Origin: DASYRM01 sp035646375
GTDB lineage: Bacteria; Acidobacteriota; Vicinamibacteria; Vicinamibacterales; UBA2999
Assembly: GCA_035646375.1 (NCBI GenBank)
Contig: DASRPM010000145.1
Span: 1-23,491 of the forward strand
Reading direction: 5' to 3'
Length of the DNA: 23,491 nt
Position 1 is the first letter of the stretch; every line of letters starts with the position of its first letter. The translations under genes were made by a program, and so were the position numbers. The notes below the pieces were generated by a model. It did no database searches and had not been told where the DNA came from. It worked only from the letters and a program-made list of their open reading frames with translations. Below are positions 8,445-16,184 of the stretch, piece by piece.

Positions 8445-9565
8445 GGCTCCAGGGCGGCGAGGGCGCGCACCTCCCGTGACATCTCGCGGCTGAACTCGCG
8501 GTGCAGGGCCTGCAGCCGCTCGTCGGTGCACTCGAACGACGCGACCTCGTCGGTGATCTCGAACAGGCGCCGCGACAGATCGAGGCGCGTCGCCTCGTAC
8601 TGCGCCATCGCGGCGGTCGTGCCGGCCATCGCCGCGCGCGCCAGCAGTTCCGCATCGCGCAGCGCGTCGGTGATCCCGTGGGCGGTTGCCGGATCCTTGA
8701 AGTAGCCGGCATCCCCCACCAGCGCCCAGCCGGGGCCGCTGCTGCGCTTGATGAATCCCGGGTGACCGCCGAATCCGTGAACCGGCTCGAGCTGCGTCGC
8801 GCTTTCGAGGCGATCGGCGAACTCGGGGCAGACCTCGCGCAGCAGGCGCCGGTAGTTCGCGACGGAATCGCCCCGCACCTCGTGACGGAATCGTGCCGCG
8901 GGAATCGAGACGAAGACGCAGGTCGCCTCGTTGGTCGGAATCGCGCCGACGCTGCCGCCGGGCCTGAAGATCCAGCGGTAGGCGTCCTCGCGCAGGCCGC
9001 TCCAGTAGCTGTAGAGCACCCCGGCCGCGTGTGTCCCCGTGATCAAGGGCGCCGCGCCCACGCGCCGCGCGATCGTCGAGTAGAGCCCGTCGGCGCCGAT
9101 CACGAGATCGGCCTCGATGTCGTGGCGCGTGCCGTTGGCCGTAGCGGTCACGCCGGACACGCGTCCGTCGGCGGCGGTCATCACGCCGTCCACGTGCACC
9201 CCGTACACGACCTCGGCTCCGCTTTCCACGGCCGCGGCGGACAGGAGGCCGTCGAGCAGGATTCGTCGTGGCGCGTACAGCGCGTCCACCCCGTACTTCG
9301 GTTCAATCGGCACGGTGACCGTGTCGTGCGCGTATTCGAAGGTCGTGGCGGTCACGGCCGGCGTGCCCTGCTCCACGACGGCCGGAAGCACACCCCACCG
9401 GTACAGCTGCAGGACAGCACCTCGCATCAAGGCGTGGGTCGAAAGGGTGTCGGTCCCGTACCGCCCCTTCTCCAGCACCACCACGCGCGCGCCGGCCCGG
9501 GCCAGCAACAGCGCCGTGGCGGCTCCAGCACAGCGGGCGCCGACGATGACGGCATCGACTTTCAT
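8399..9565 (-). CDS. FAD-dependent oxidoreductase/monooxygenase family protein
   Basis: This 388-residue flavoprotein starts with a Rossmann dinucleotide fold (VDAVIVGARCAGAATALLLARAG; the usual GxGxxG reads G-A-R-C-A-G) ending in the acidic residue of VVVLEK. It has the DG motif (VIGADGLYS, about 156-163) and the second FAD/ribityl motif (GWALVGDAGYFKDPATAHG, G284-D285). This order is that of group A aromatic hydroxylase and geranylgeranyl-reductase-like enzymes. The substrate is not readable. It has no signal peptide, so it is cytoplasmic. ATG 9565 is supported by AGAGGA about 6 bases upstream. The downstream membrane protein overlaps its 3' end, suggesting coupled translation. Confidence 0.88.
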   Translation of the reverse strand: MKVDAVIVGARCAGAATALLLARAGARVVVLEKGRYGTDTLSTHALMRGAVLQLYRWGVLPAVVEQGTPAVTATTFEYAHDTVTVPIEPKYGVDALYAPRRILLDGLLSAAAVESGAEVVYGVHVDGVMTAADGRVSGVTATANGTRHDIEADLVIGADGLYSTIARRVGAAPLITGTHAAGVLYSYWSGLREDAYRWIFRPGGSVGAIPTNEATCVFVSIPAARFRHEVRGDSVANYRRLLREVCPEFADRLESATQLEPVHGFGGHPGFIKRSSGPGWALVGDAGYFKDPATAHGITDALRDAELLARAAMAGTTAAMAQYEATRLDLSRRLFEITDEVASFECTDERLQALHREFSREMSREVRALAALEPWPTTSPLSSTRHVA

Positions 9566-9651
9566 GGTCGTCCTCTGATGGCAACGCGCCGTCGGCCGGG
9601 AAACCCCGCAATGCAGCGCGCGCCCGGAAGGCGGGCAATCAGACACTGGGC

Positions 9652-9657
9652 TACAAT
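9652..9657 (+). promoter_or_regulatory. Possible -10 element upstream of the TIR-containing gene run
   Basis: TACAAT matches the sigma70 -10 consensus at five of six positions and lies 31 bp before the ATG at 9689, inside the 123-bp gap between divergent genes. No convincing -35 is visible at 16-18 bp spacing, so this is tentative. Confidence 0.3.
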
Positions 9658-9688
9658 CGGCGCTCACCAACACATCACCGGGGGCGGC

Positions 9689-10453
9689 ATGAAGACACTC
9701 CTCCCACTGGCGTTCGTTGCGCTCCTCTCTTCCACAACGGCGTCGGCGCAGTGGGCGAACGTCCCGGCGCCGCAGGTTCCCCGCACCCCCGACGGCAAAC
9801 TCAACCTCGCGGCCCCCGCGCCGCGGCTGCCGGACGGCACGCCCGACCTGTCGGGCATCTGGCAGCCGCCCACCGGCTACCTGCGCGATCTCGCACGCGA
9901 TCTCAAGGAACCTGTGCCGTTCCAGTCATGGGCGAAGGCGCTCTACGACGAGCGCGCGGCCGGCAAGTTCTGGCGCGAGGAACCGGACGCCAACTGCCTG
10001 CCGCAGGGCGTTCCCAAGGTGCTGCTCGCGCCGGCGCCGTGGCGCATCGTGCAGACGCCGGCGATCGTGTTCTTCGTCCACGAGGCGTTCAACCTGTGGT
10101 GGCAGGCGTTCATGGACGGGCGCCGCTTCGAGCTGACGCCGGACGTGGCGCCCACCTGGCACGGCTACTCGACCGCGTCGTGGCAGGGCGACACGCTCGT
10201 GGTCGAAAGCGGCGGCTTCAACGGCCGCGTGTGGCTGGATCAACTGGGCAAGCCGTCCACCGAGGCGCTGCGGGTCACCACGCGGCTCCGCCGCAGGGAC
10301 TTCGGTCACATGGACATCGGCATCACCATCGACGACCCGAAGGCGTACACGAAGCCGTGGGGCACGACGGTGGCGGTGACGCTGCTGCCCGACACCCAGC
10401 TCATGGAATTCATCTGCCTCGAGAACGAGAAGAAGACGGGCGGAACGAAGTAG
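9689..10453 (+). CDS. Small secreted protein with 'LPDGTPDLSGIW' module, unknown function
   Basis: This 254-residue protein has a clear signal peptide (MKTLLPLAFVALLSSTTASA, then Q). The mature part repeats a motif at its start (TPDGKLNLAAPAPRLPDGTPDLSGIW), then shows NCLPQGVPKVLLAPAPWRIVQ (C103) and SWQGDTLVVESGGFNGRVWLD (W165). It ends with TIDDPKAYTKPWGTT and FICLENE. The motif order matches the C-terminal module of the 574-residue protein at 5754-7478, so the two are paralogous in that region. The family is common in Acidobacteriota-like genomes and I know of no assigned function. The ATG at 9689 begins the signal peptide, with a GGGGGCGG purine-rich stretch just before it. It is the first gene of a four-gene same-strand run; the TIR gene follows after 22 bp. 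Confidence 0.83.
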   Translation: MKTLLPLAFVALLSSTTASAQWANVPAPQVPRTPDGKLNLAAPAPRLPDGTPDLSGIWQPPTGYLRDLARDLKEPVPFQSWAKALYDERAAGKFWREEPDANCLPQGVPKVLLAPAPWRIVQTPAIVFFVHEAFNLWWQAFMDGRRFELTPDVAPTWHGYSTASWQGDTLVVESGGFNGRVWLDQLGKPSTEALRVTTRLRRRDFGHMDIGITIDDPKAYTKPWGTTVAVTLLPDTQLMEFICLENEKKTGGTK

Positions 10454-10475
10454 GCAGTCCCGCAGGCGCGCTCGC

Positions 10476-12188
10476 ATGGCCGACATCTTCATCAGCTACT
10501 CGCGCAACGACCGGCCGCGCGTGCAGGCGCTCGCGGACGCGCTCGCGGCGCACGGCTGGTCGGTGTGGTGGGATCGGCAGATCGCGGCCGGCCGCACGTT
10601 CGACAACGTCATTGCCGAGGCGCTGACCGCCGCGCGTTGTGTAGTCGTCGTGTGGTCGAACGCGTCGATCGCCTCCGACTGGGTCCGCGAGGAAGCCGAC
10701 GAGGGCCGCCGCCGGAGCATCCTGGTGCCGGTGCTCTTCGACGGCGTGCGGCCGCCCTTGGGGTTCGGTCGCATTCAAGCGGCCGATCTCGGCGACTGGC
10801 ACGGCGACACCACCACCGACGCCTTCCGTGCGCTGATCGCCGACATCACCGCGATGCTCGGCGCGCCGGCCGCGGCCGCGGCAACGGGCCCCGTCGAACC
10901 CGCTTCCGCGTCCACACCGCCGGCCACTCCGCCGCGGGTGCCGCCTCCCCGCGCCGACACCACCGAGCCCCGCCAGGCTGTCGCGATATCACGCTCGAGA
11001 GTCACGTGGCTGGCGGGGAGCGTCGCGGCGGCCGCTCTCGTGTTGCTGCTGGCCTATCGCGGGCTCAGCGGCGACGCGGCCGGACAGCCGTCGCCAGTGA
11101 GGAGCGCGGCGGACAAACCTGCGCTCAAGCTCGCCTCGATGCTTGCCGAAGATTCGGAGCCGCTCGCATCCGGCGTGGCCTACGCGGTCTATGAGGCCCG
11201 GCAGGACGCGGAGGGCAGCCGCAAACAGGTCGTGACCAGCGCGGCGTACGCCGGTCCGCCGCGCTTCGATCTGGCGCCGGGACGCTATTACGTCACCGCC
11301 GAGCACGGCGCCGCGATGGCGGCAACCGAGCTCGAAGTTCCGGCGCAGACGCTGGTGCAGCAGACGCTCAACCTCCACGCCGGCATCCTCAGACCCACCG
11401 CACGGTTGAGCCCGGCCACCCCGGCCCTCGAGAGCGGTGTGGAGTACGACGTGTTCGACGCCGTTCAGGACGCGGAGGGCAACCGCAAACGCGTGACCGG
11501 CAGCGCCGCCTATGCGGGCCCGCCGCAATTCGTGGTGCCGGCCGGCCGCTACTACGTCACGGCCCAGTACGCCAGCGCGTCGGCGGCGCTCGAAGTGACG
11601 ATCGCCGAGGGAGACAACACGGCGCTGCCGTTCGATCTGAAAGCCGGCGTGCTCCTGGCGACGGCCGTGCTGAGCGATGGGTCCGCGCCGCTGCCCACCG
11701 GCGTGGAGTACAGCGTGGATGAAGCCGTGAAGGATGCCGAAGGCCGCGCGAAACGCGTCGTCAGCAGCGCCGCGTACGCGGGCCCGCCGCGCCTGCCGGT
11801 GTCCGCGGGCCGCTACACCGTCACCGCCACCCACGGGAACGCGACCGCCAGCACCGAGGTCACACTGGCGGCTGGCGAGACCAAACCGATCGTGCTCAAC
11901 CTGCACGCCGGCATTCTGGCGCTGTCGAGCATCGGCCCCACCGGTCAGCGGCTGGACACCGGCGTGAGCTACGAGGTCTACGAGGCGGCAAAGGACGCGG
12001 AGGGTTCGCGCAAGCGCGTCACGACGAGCGCGGCGTACGCCGGGCCTCCCCGCTTTCAGCTGCCGCGCGGCCGCTATTACGTCACGGCATCGGCACGTGA
12101 CGGAACTTCGGAGGCCGCAATCGACGTGCCCGAGGGCGTGACGACGCCGCTCGAGCTGAGGCTGCGCAGCGGCCCCGATTCACGCTAA
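10476..12188 (+). CDS. TIR-domain transmembrane protein with four 88-residue repeats
   Basis: This 570-residue protein has an N-terminal TIR domain (about 1-128: DIFISYSRND, WSVWWDRQIAAG, VVVVWSNASIASDWVREEADEG, ILVPVLFDGVRPP). E73, four residues after W69, aligns with the NADase glutamate of SARM1-type TIRs. A Pro/Ala/Thr linker (130-165), a basic ISRSR and one transmembrane helix (about 176-196) follow. Four tandem repeats then occupy 218-305, 306-393, 394-481 and 482-570. They share DAEGxRKxV, SAAYAGPP, GRYYVTA and an xLHAGIL-like end, suggesting a beta-sandwich. By the positive-inside rule the TIR is cytoplasmic and the repeats extracytoplasmic. The likely role is NAD+-cleaving or signalling TIR activity tied to an envelope sensor, which is an inference. 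The Shine-Dalgarno is weak. It sits between a secreted protein gene and an M16 pair. Confidence 0.9.
   Translation: MADIFISYSRNDRPRVQALADALAAHGWSVWWDRQIAAGRTFDNVIAEALTAARCVVVVWSNASIASDWVREEADEGRRRSILVPVLFDGVRPPLGFGRIQAADLGDWHGDTTTDAFRALIADITAMLGAPAAAAATGPVEPASASTPPATPPRVPPPRADTTEPRQAVAISRSRVTWLAGSVAAAALVLLLAYRGLSGDAAGQPSPVRSAADKPALKLASMLAEDSEPLASGVAYAVYEARQDAEGSRKQVVTSAAYAGPPRFDLAPGRYYVTAEHGAAMAATELEVPAQTLVQQTLNLHAGILRPTARLSPATPALESGVEYDVFDAVQDAEGNRKRVTGSAAYAGPPQFVVPAGRYYVTAQYASASAALEVTIAEGDNTALPFDLKAGVLLATAVLSDGSAPLPTGVEYSVDEAVKDAEGRAKRVVSSAAYAGPPRLPVSAGRYTVTATHGNATASTEVTLAAGETKPIVLNLHAGILALSSIGPTGQRLDTGVSYEVYEAAKDAEGSRKRVTTSAAYAGPPRFQLPRGRYYVTASARDGTSEAAIDVPEGVTTPLELRLRSGPDSR
11127..12185 (+). 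repeat. Four in-frame 264-bp coding repeats (88 residues each)
   Basis: The units start at 11127, 11391, 11655 and 11919. The first three are exactly 88 codons. The fourth lacks one residue near its start and ends in a short tail. The most conserved core is DAEG-x-RK-x-V followed by SAAYAGPP and GRYYVTA; the edges diverge, indicating old duplications under constraint rather than a recent expansion. Confidence 0.9.
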
Positions 12189-12224
12189 CCTTCGGCACTC
12201 GTTATCAGCAGGTGGAGGTTTCCG

Positions 12225-13574
12225 ATGCGCGCTGGCCGATCGCTCGCGACTCTCCTGGGTGTGGCGCTGCTCACCGCCGTGTCGGCGGCCGAGACGCCGT
12301 CGCCGCTTCGTCCCATCCAGTTCACGGACACGCGTCTGGCCAACGGCCTGCGCGTGATCATTTCCGAAGACCGCTTCGCGCCGATCTACGCGATTGCCGT
12401 GAGCTACGGCGTCGGGTCGAAGGACGAGCGCCCCGGCCGCACCGGCTTCGCGCACCTGTTCGAGCACATGATGTTCAAGGGCTCGGACAACGTCGGCCCC
12501 GGCGAGCACTTCTTCCTGGTGTTCAACTACGGCGGGTCGATGAACGGCACCACCAACACCGACCGCACGCTCTACTTCGAGATCATGCCGAAGAACCAGC
12601 TGGACCTCGGCCTGTTCCTCGAGTCGGATCGCATGCGATCGCTCGCCATCACCAAGGAGAACCTGGACAACCAGCGGCAGGCGGTGCAGGAAGAGCGGCG
12701 CCAGGGGCTCGACAACCGGCCCTACGGCAAGAGCCAGGAGCGCTTCAACGAGCTCGCCTACGACAACCCCGCCTACCACCACTCGGTCATCGGCTCGATG
12801 GAGGACCTGAACGCCGCCACCGTGGATGACGTGGCGAGCTTCTTCCGCACCTACTACGCGCCGAACAACGCGGTCGTGGCCATCGTCGGCGACGTGGACG
12901 CGAAGGCCACGCTCGCCAAGGTGGAGAAGTACTTCGGCAACATCCCCCGCCAGCCGAGTCCGGCGCCCGTCGATCTGTCCGAACCCGAAATGAAAGCCGA
13001 GCGCCGCGAGACGATGCAGGACCGCCTCGCCCGGCTCTCTCAGATCAACATCGGCTACAAGATCCCCCCCGCCACCCACGCCGATTTTCCGGCACTCTCG
13101 GCGCTCAGCCAGATCCTCGGGGCCGGTGAGAGCTCGCGCCTGTACCAGCGGCTGGTGAAGACCCAGGAGCTGTGCGCCAACGTCGGCTCGGGCAGCGGGC
13201 AGCGGATTGGACCGGGCCTGTTCACCATCACCTGCGCGGTGCGGCCGGGCAAGAAGATCGACGAAGCCGAAACGGTCATCACCGAGGAGGTGACGCGCCT
13301 GCACACCGCTGCCGTGACGGCCGACGAGCTGCAGCGGGTCCGCACCACGGCGCGCCGGGGCGCCGTCGGCATCCGCGAGAGCGCCATCGCCCGGGCGCAG
13401 TCGCTCGCCGACAACGCGGTGCTCTACAACGACCCGAACCGGATCAACACGAACCCCGAGAAGATCGCGGCCGTCACCGCCGGCGACGTCCAGCGGGTGG
13501 CCGCCAAATACCTGCAGACCACCAACCGCGTCGTCGTGCACACGGTGCCGGCGGCAGCGCCGCCGGCGCGATAG
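12225..13574 (+). CDS. Exported M16 family zinc metallopeptidase (catalytic subunit)
   Basis: This 449-residue protein has a signal peptide (LATLLGVALLTAVSAAE) and the inverted zinc motif HxxEH in GFAHLFEHMMFKGS (H77, E80, H81). The third ligand is E157 in QAVQEERRQ, exactly 76 residues after H81 as the family requires. The second half is the M16 C-terminal (inactive-fold) domain with SSRLYQRLVK. M16B peptidases degrade unfolded or small peptides in a clam-shell, usually as a pair with a partner that lacks zinc ligands. That partner follows 25 bp downstream. Location is probably periplasmic. GGTGGAGG about 6 bases before the ATG gives a strong ribosome site. The TIR gene ends 36 bp upstream, with no terminator visible between them. 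Confidence 0.95.
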   Translation: MRAGRSLATLLGVALLTAVSAAETPSPLRPIQFTDTRLANGLRVIISEDRFAPIYAIAVSYGVGSKDERPGRTGFAHLFEHMMFKGSDNVGPGEHFFLVFNYGGSMNGTTNTDRTLYFEIMPKNQLDLGLFLESDRMRSLAITKENLDNQRQAVQEERRQGLDNRPYGKSQERFNELAYDNPAYHHSVIGSMEDLNAATVDDVASFFRTYYAPNNAVVAIVGDVDAKATLAKVEKYFGNIPRQPSPAPVDLSEPEMKAERRETMQDRLARLSQINIGYKIPPATHADFPALSALSQILGAGESSRLYQRLVKTQELCANVGSGSGQRIGPGLFTITCAVRPGKKIDEAETVITEEVTRLHTAAVTADELQRVRTTARRGAVGIRESAIARAQSLADNAVLYNDPNRINTNPEKIAAVTAGDVQRVAAKYLQTTNRVVVHTVPAAAPPAR

Positions 13575-13599
13575 ACGCGCAGAAGTGGAGCCACTGCAC

Positions 13600-15060
13600 A
13601 TGACGACCCGCCATCTTCTTGCGATTCTGCTCCTCGTGGCGGCGCCCGTGGCCGCGCAGGACGCGCCGGGCGCACAACAGCCTTCAGACTTCAAGGGCGT
13701 CGTCCTCAAGAACAAGGCGCCGATCTCCAACGACGTGCTGCGCGTCACGTTCCGGAAGCCGTCCGAGTCGAAGCTGAAGAACGGCATGGAGCTCCTGGTC
13801 CTCGAGGAGCGCCGGTCGCCGACGATCCAAGTGGAGATCGCCGTGCCCGCCTCCTCCTTGAACGATCCGGAAGGCGTGCCGATCAGCCCCGCGATGACCG
13901 CGCTGATGCGCCTGGGCACCAAGACGCGCGACGCGAGGTCGATTGCCGAGTCACTCGCCGGTCTCGGGGCGACGATCAACTTCAACGTCGGCGATCGCTA
14001 CGCCTATGCCAGGTTCAGCACGCTCTCCGAAAACCTCGACACCGTGCTGCAGCTGATGACGGACATGCTCTTCAACTCCACGTTCCCGGAGGACGAGCTC
14101 GCCAAGTGGAAGAACCAGCAACTGAGCCAGCTGCAGCAGGTCCGGACCCAGCCCGAGTTTCTGGCCGCCGAGCGATTCGCCCAGGCCATGTACCCGGGCG
14201 ACGGGCGCTCGTTCGTGGCACCCACCACCGAAGGCGTCGGCCGCATCACGCGCGCGATGGTGGTCGAACACTACGGCCGCGTCTACCGTCCCGAGCGCGG
14301 CCGCGTGACGGTGCTGGGCGACATCAGCGCACGCGACATCACGCCCAAGCTGGAAAAGCTGATGGCGTCATGGACCGGCGCGGGCTCGAAAGCGCCCGAC
14401 CTCGCGCTGCCGCCGGTTACCCCTGGGCGGCGCGTGATCCTGGTCGACCGGCCGGGCTCGGTGCAGACGGCGTTCTACATCGGCAATCACGCGATCGATC
14501 GGCTGAGCCCCGACTACATTCCCGTGCAGGTGCTGAACCGCGTGCTCGGCGGCGGCCCCGCCTCGCGGCTCTTCCGGAACATTCGCGAGGAGAAGGGCTA
14601 CACCTACGGGATCAGCAGCGGCTTTGCCGCGTCGCGCTACTTCAACCACTTCGTCTCGCAGACGTCGGTGCGCACCGAGGTCACTGCCGACGCCCTGCGC
14701 GAGGTGCTGAAAGAGTTTGCGGACATCCGCACGCGCCCAGTGCCGGCCGACGAGCTGCAGAACGCCAAGCGTGCGCTCGTGGCCAGCTTTGCCCTCAGCA
14801 CCGAGAACGCGAACACGGCACTGAACAACGCCACCCAGATCAAGGAGTACGGGTTACCCGCCGACTACTGGGACACGTATCCGGAGAAGATCGCGGCGGT
14901 CACCGCGGCCGACGTGCAGCGCGTGGCGCAGAAGTACATTCCGGTGGACGACATCGTGATCATCGCGGTCGGCGACGGCGCGAAGATCCGCAGCCTGATG
15001 GCAGCGTTCGGCACGATCGAGGAGTGGGACGCCGAGGGCAAGCGCGTGGCGGCAAAGTAG
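13600..15060 (+). CDS. Exported M16 family protein lacking zinc ligands (partner subunit)
   Basis: This 486-residue protein has a signal peptide (HLLAILLLVAAPVAAQ). M16 folds are visible (KLKNGMELLVLEERRSPTIQVEI; later PASRLFRNIREEKGYTYGISSGF, the substrate-gripping arm of the C-terminal half). Where HxxEH should occur the sequence reads PISPAMTALMRLGTKTRDA, so there is no catalytic zinc site. This active/inactive pairing is known for bacterial M16B heterodimers and mitochondrial processing peptidase. The ATG at 13600 begins the signal peptide; an in-frame GTG at 13585 is less likely. It is the last gene of the plus-strand run and converges with the substrate-binding-protein gene. Confidence 0.94.
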   Translation: MTTRHLLAILLLVAAPVAAQDAPGAQQPSDFKGVVLKNKAPISNDVLRVTFRKPSESKLKNGMELLVLEERRSPTIQVEIAVPASSLNDPEGVPISPAMTALMRLGTKTRDARSIAESLAGLGATINFNVGDRYAYARFSTLSENLDTVLQLMTDMLFNSTFPEDELAKWKNQQLSQLQQVRTQPEFLAAERFAQAMYPGDGRSFVAPTTEGVGRITRAMVVEHYGRVYRPERGRVTVLGDISARDITPKLEKLMASWTGAGSKAPDLALPPVTPGRRVILVDRPGSVQTAFYIGNHAIDRLSPDYIPVQVLNRVLGGGPASRLFRNIREEKGYTYGISSGFAASRYFNHFVSQTSVRTEVTADALREVLKEFADIRTRPVPADELQNAKRALVASFALSTENANTALNNATQIKEYGLPADYWDTYPEKIAAVTAADVQRVAQKYIPVDDIVIIAVGDGAKIRSLMAAFGTIEEWDAEGKRVAAK

Positions 15061-15079
15061 ACGTCCGCGCGGCCCTGCG

Positions 15080-16066
15080 TCAGCGCTTTCGCGCTTCTTC
15101 GATGATCGACGTGTCGATGAACGACGCCAGCTCGGCGCGCGTTCGCGGCGTCCTCGACTGCACGCCGGCCACCCACTTCTCCTCTTCGACCAGCAGGTCG
15201 AGCAGGTCCGGCGCCACCGCCAGCGGGAAGCTGTGGTGCTCCCACCCGCGCGCGATCTGCGCCGCCGGGTGCTTGGTGACGCGGCTGATCAGATCGAAGT
15301 ATTTCGCCGGCTCCTTCTGCAGCTCGCCGGTGGTCCGGATGATCTCGCGGACGAACGCCACCAGCTCCTTGCGGCGCCGCGGGTCGTTCAGCACGTCCGT
15401 CGTCGAATACATGCTGTACAGCTCGCGATAGACCTTGTTGTCCTGGAACGTAATCGCGTCGGCGCCGAGTGCCGCAACGGTGTTCTCCGACTCCGGCTCC
15501 CACATCGAGATTGCGTCCGCGTCGCCTTTGGCCACCGCCGCCGCCATCTGGGTGGCCGGCGCGCTCACGATCGTCACATCGGATTCCTGCAGCCCCGCGG
15601 TGCGCAGCAACGCGACCAGGTGGTAGTGCGCCGACGTGGTGCGCGGCGTGACGACGCGCTTGCCCTTGAGATCGGCCAGCTTCGCGATCCCGGCCGACCG
15701 CTTGGCCACGATGCGGTAGTTGCCATTCACCAGGGTGAAGAGCAGCCGCACCTTCGGGTTGTCGCGCAGCACGACCAGCATCTGCGTGGTGGCGTTCCCC
15801 GCGGCATGCGCGCCGTTGTTCGACAGCGTGCGCACGCCGCCGTTGATGTAGTTGAACTGCGAGCCGAAGGGCCCTTCTTTCGCCATGTACACCGGGCCGG
15901 CCTCGACGACGGCTGTCGCCACCGCGACGGTAAACGGCGCGTCGGCGGGGAGCGGGGTGGGCGGTGTCTGCGGCGGCGCCTGCCCCGCGACGCGGATGCT
16001 GCCGATTACAAGCGCCGTGAAACCGAAGACGGCGCACAAGACTCGAAGGCGGAACGTGTTGGTCAT
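15080..16066 (-). CDS. ABC-type substrate-binding protein (NMT1/SsuA-like), orphan
   Basis: This 328-residue protein has an N-terminal export signal (LRVLCAVFGFTALVIGSIRVAGQA) and a periplasmic-binding-protein body: FTVAVATAVVEAGPVYMAKEG, LADLKGKRVVTPRTTSAHYHLVALL, and MAAAVAKGDADAISMWEPES. This motif order is that of the NMT1/SsuA/TauA group, which binds sulfonates, nitrate or pyrimidine precursors in the periplasm. The ligand cannot be read. No permease or ATPase gene is adjacent, so it may serve a distant transporter or have another role. No Shine-Dalgarno is visible before the ATG; instead a palindrome lies 12-32 bp upstream. Confidence 0.85.
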   Translation of the reverse strand: MTNTFRLRVLCAVFGFTALVIGSIRVAGQAPPQTPPTPLPADAPFTVAVATAVVEAGPVYMAKEGPFGSQFNYINGGVRTLSNNGAHAAGNATTQMLVVLRDNPKVRLLFTLVNGNYRIVAKRSAGIAKLADLKGKRVVTPRTTSAHYHLVALLRTAGLQESDVTIVSAPATQMAAAVAKGDADAISMWEPESENTVAALGADAITFQDNKVYRELYSMYSTTDVLNDPRRRKELVAFVREIIRTTGELQKEPAKYFDLISRVTKHPAAQIARGWEHHSFPLAVAPDLLDLLVEEEKWVAGVQSRTPRTRAELASFIDTSIIEEARKR

Positions 16067-16077
16067 ATGGGTTCGTA

Positions 16078-16098
16078 GTTGCGGGTCTTCAGACCCGC
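16078..16098. repeat. REP-like palindrome just upstream of the substrate-binding-protein gene
   Basis: Stem GCGGGTC (16081-16087) and GACCCGC (16092-16098) with loop TTCA, preceded by GTT. The same element, differing only by TTTA in the loop, occurs at 21861-21881. In both places it sits in the presumed 5' leader of a minus-strand gene. Confidence 0.75.
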
Positions 16099-16157
16099 GG
16101 GCGAAGTCTATCCCGGCGCCAAAACAGGCGCATACCCAAGGTGAGGGATGCCCGCCG

Positions 16158-16175
16158 GCGCCCCGACGGGGGCGC
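16158..16175 (-). terminator. Possible hairpin after the hydroxylase gene, no U-tract
   Basis: Stem GCGCCCC (16158-16164) pairs with GGGGCGC (16169-16175) around GACG. It starts 10 bp after the stop of the minus-strand gene ending at 16185. No T-run follows on that strand, so it could slow or end transcription or stabilise the 3' end, but it is not a canonical terminator. Confidence 0.35.
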
Positions 16176-16184
16176 TGGAACCTG

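Noticed and set aside
8501..9688. Upstream extension of the frame of the secreted protein at 9689
   Set aside because: The extension is antisense to the FAD oxidoreductase and not protein-like; a clean signal peptide begins at ATG 9689.
11127..12185. Tandem repeat considered as a CRISPR-like or mobile DNA array
   Set aside because: The period is 264 bp, the repeats are in frame with protein-level conservation, and there are no spacers; they are protein domains.
12180..13985. 601-codon minus-strand open frame
   Set aside because: It is antisense to the first M16 gene, with no recognisable motif and repeated V/G/R-rich composition.
14106..15431. 441-codon plus-strand open frame
   Set aside because: It overlaps the second M16 gene in another frame and has low-complexity Arg/Ala/Gly composition; the M16 frame is clearly the real one.
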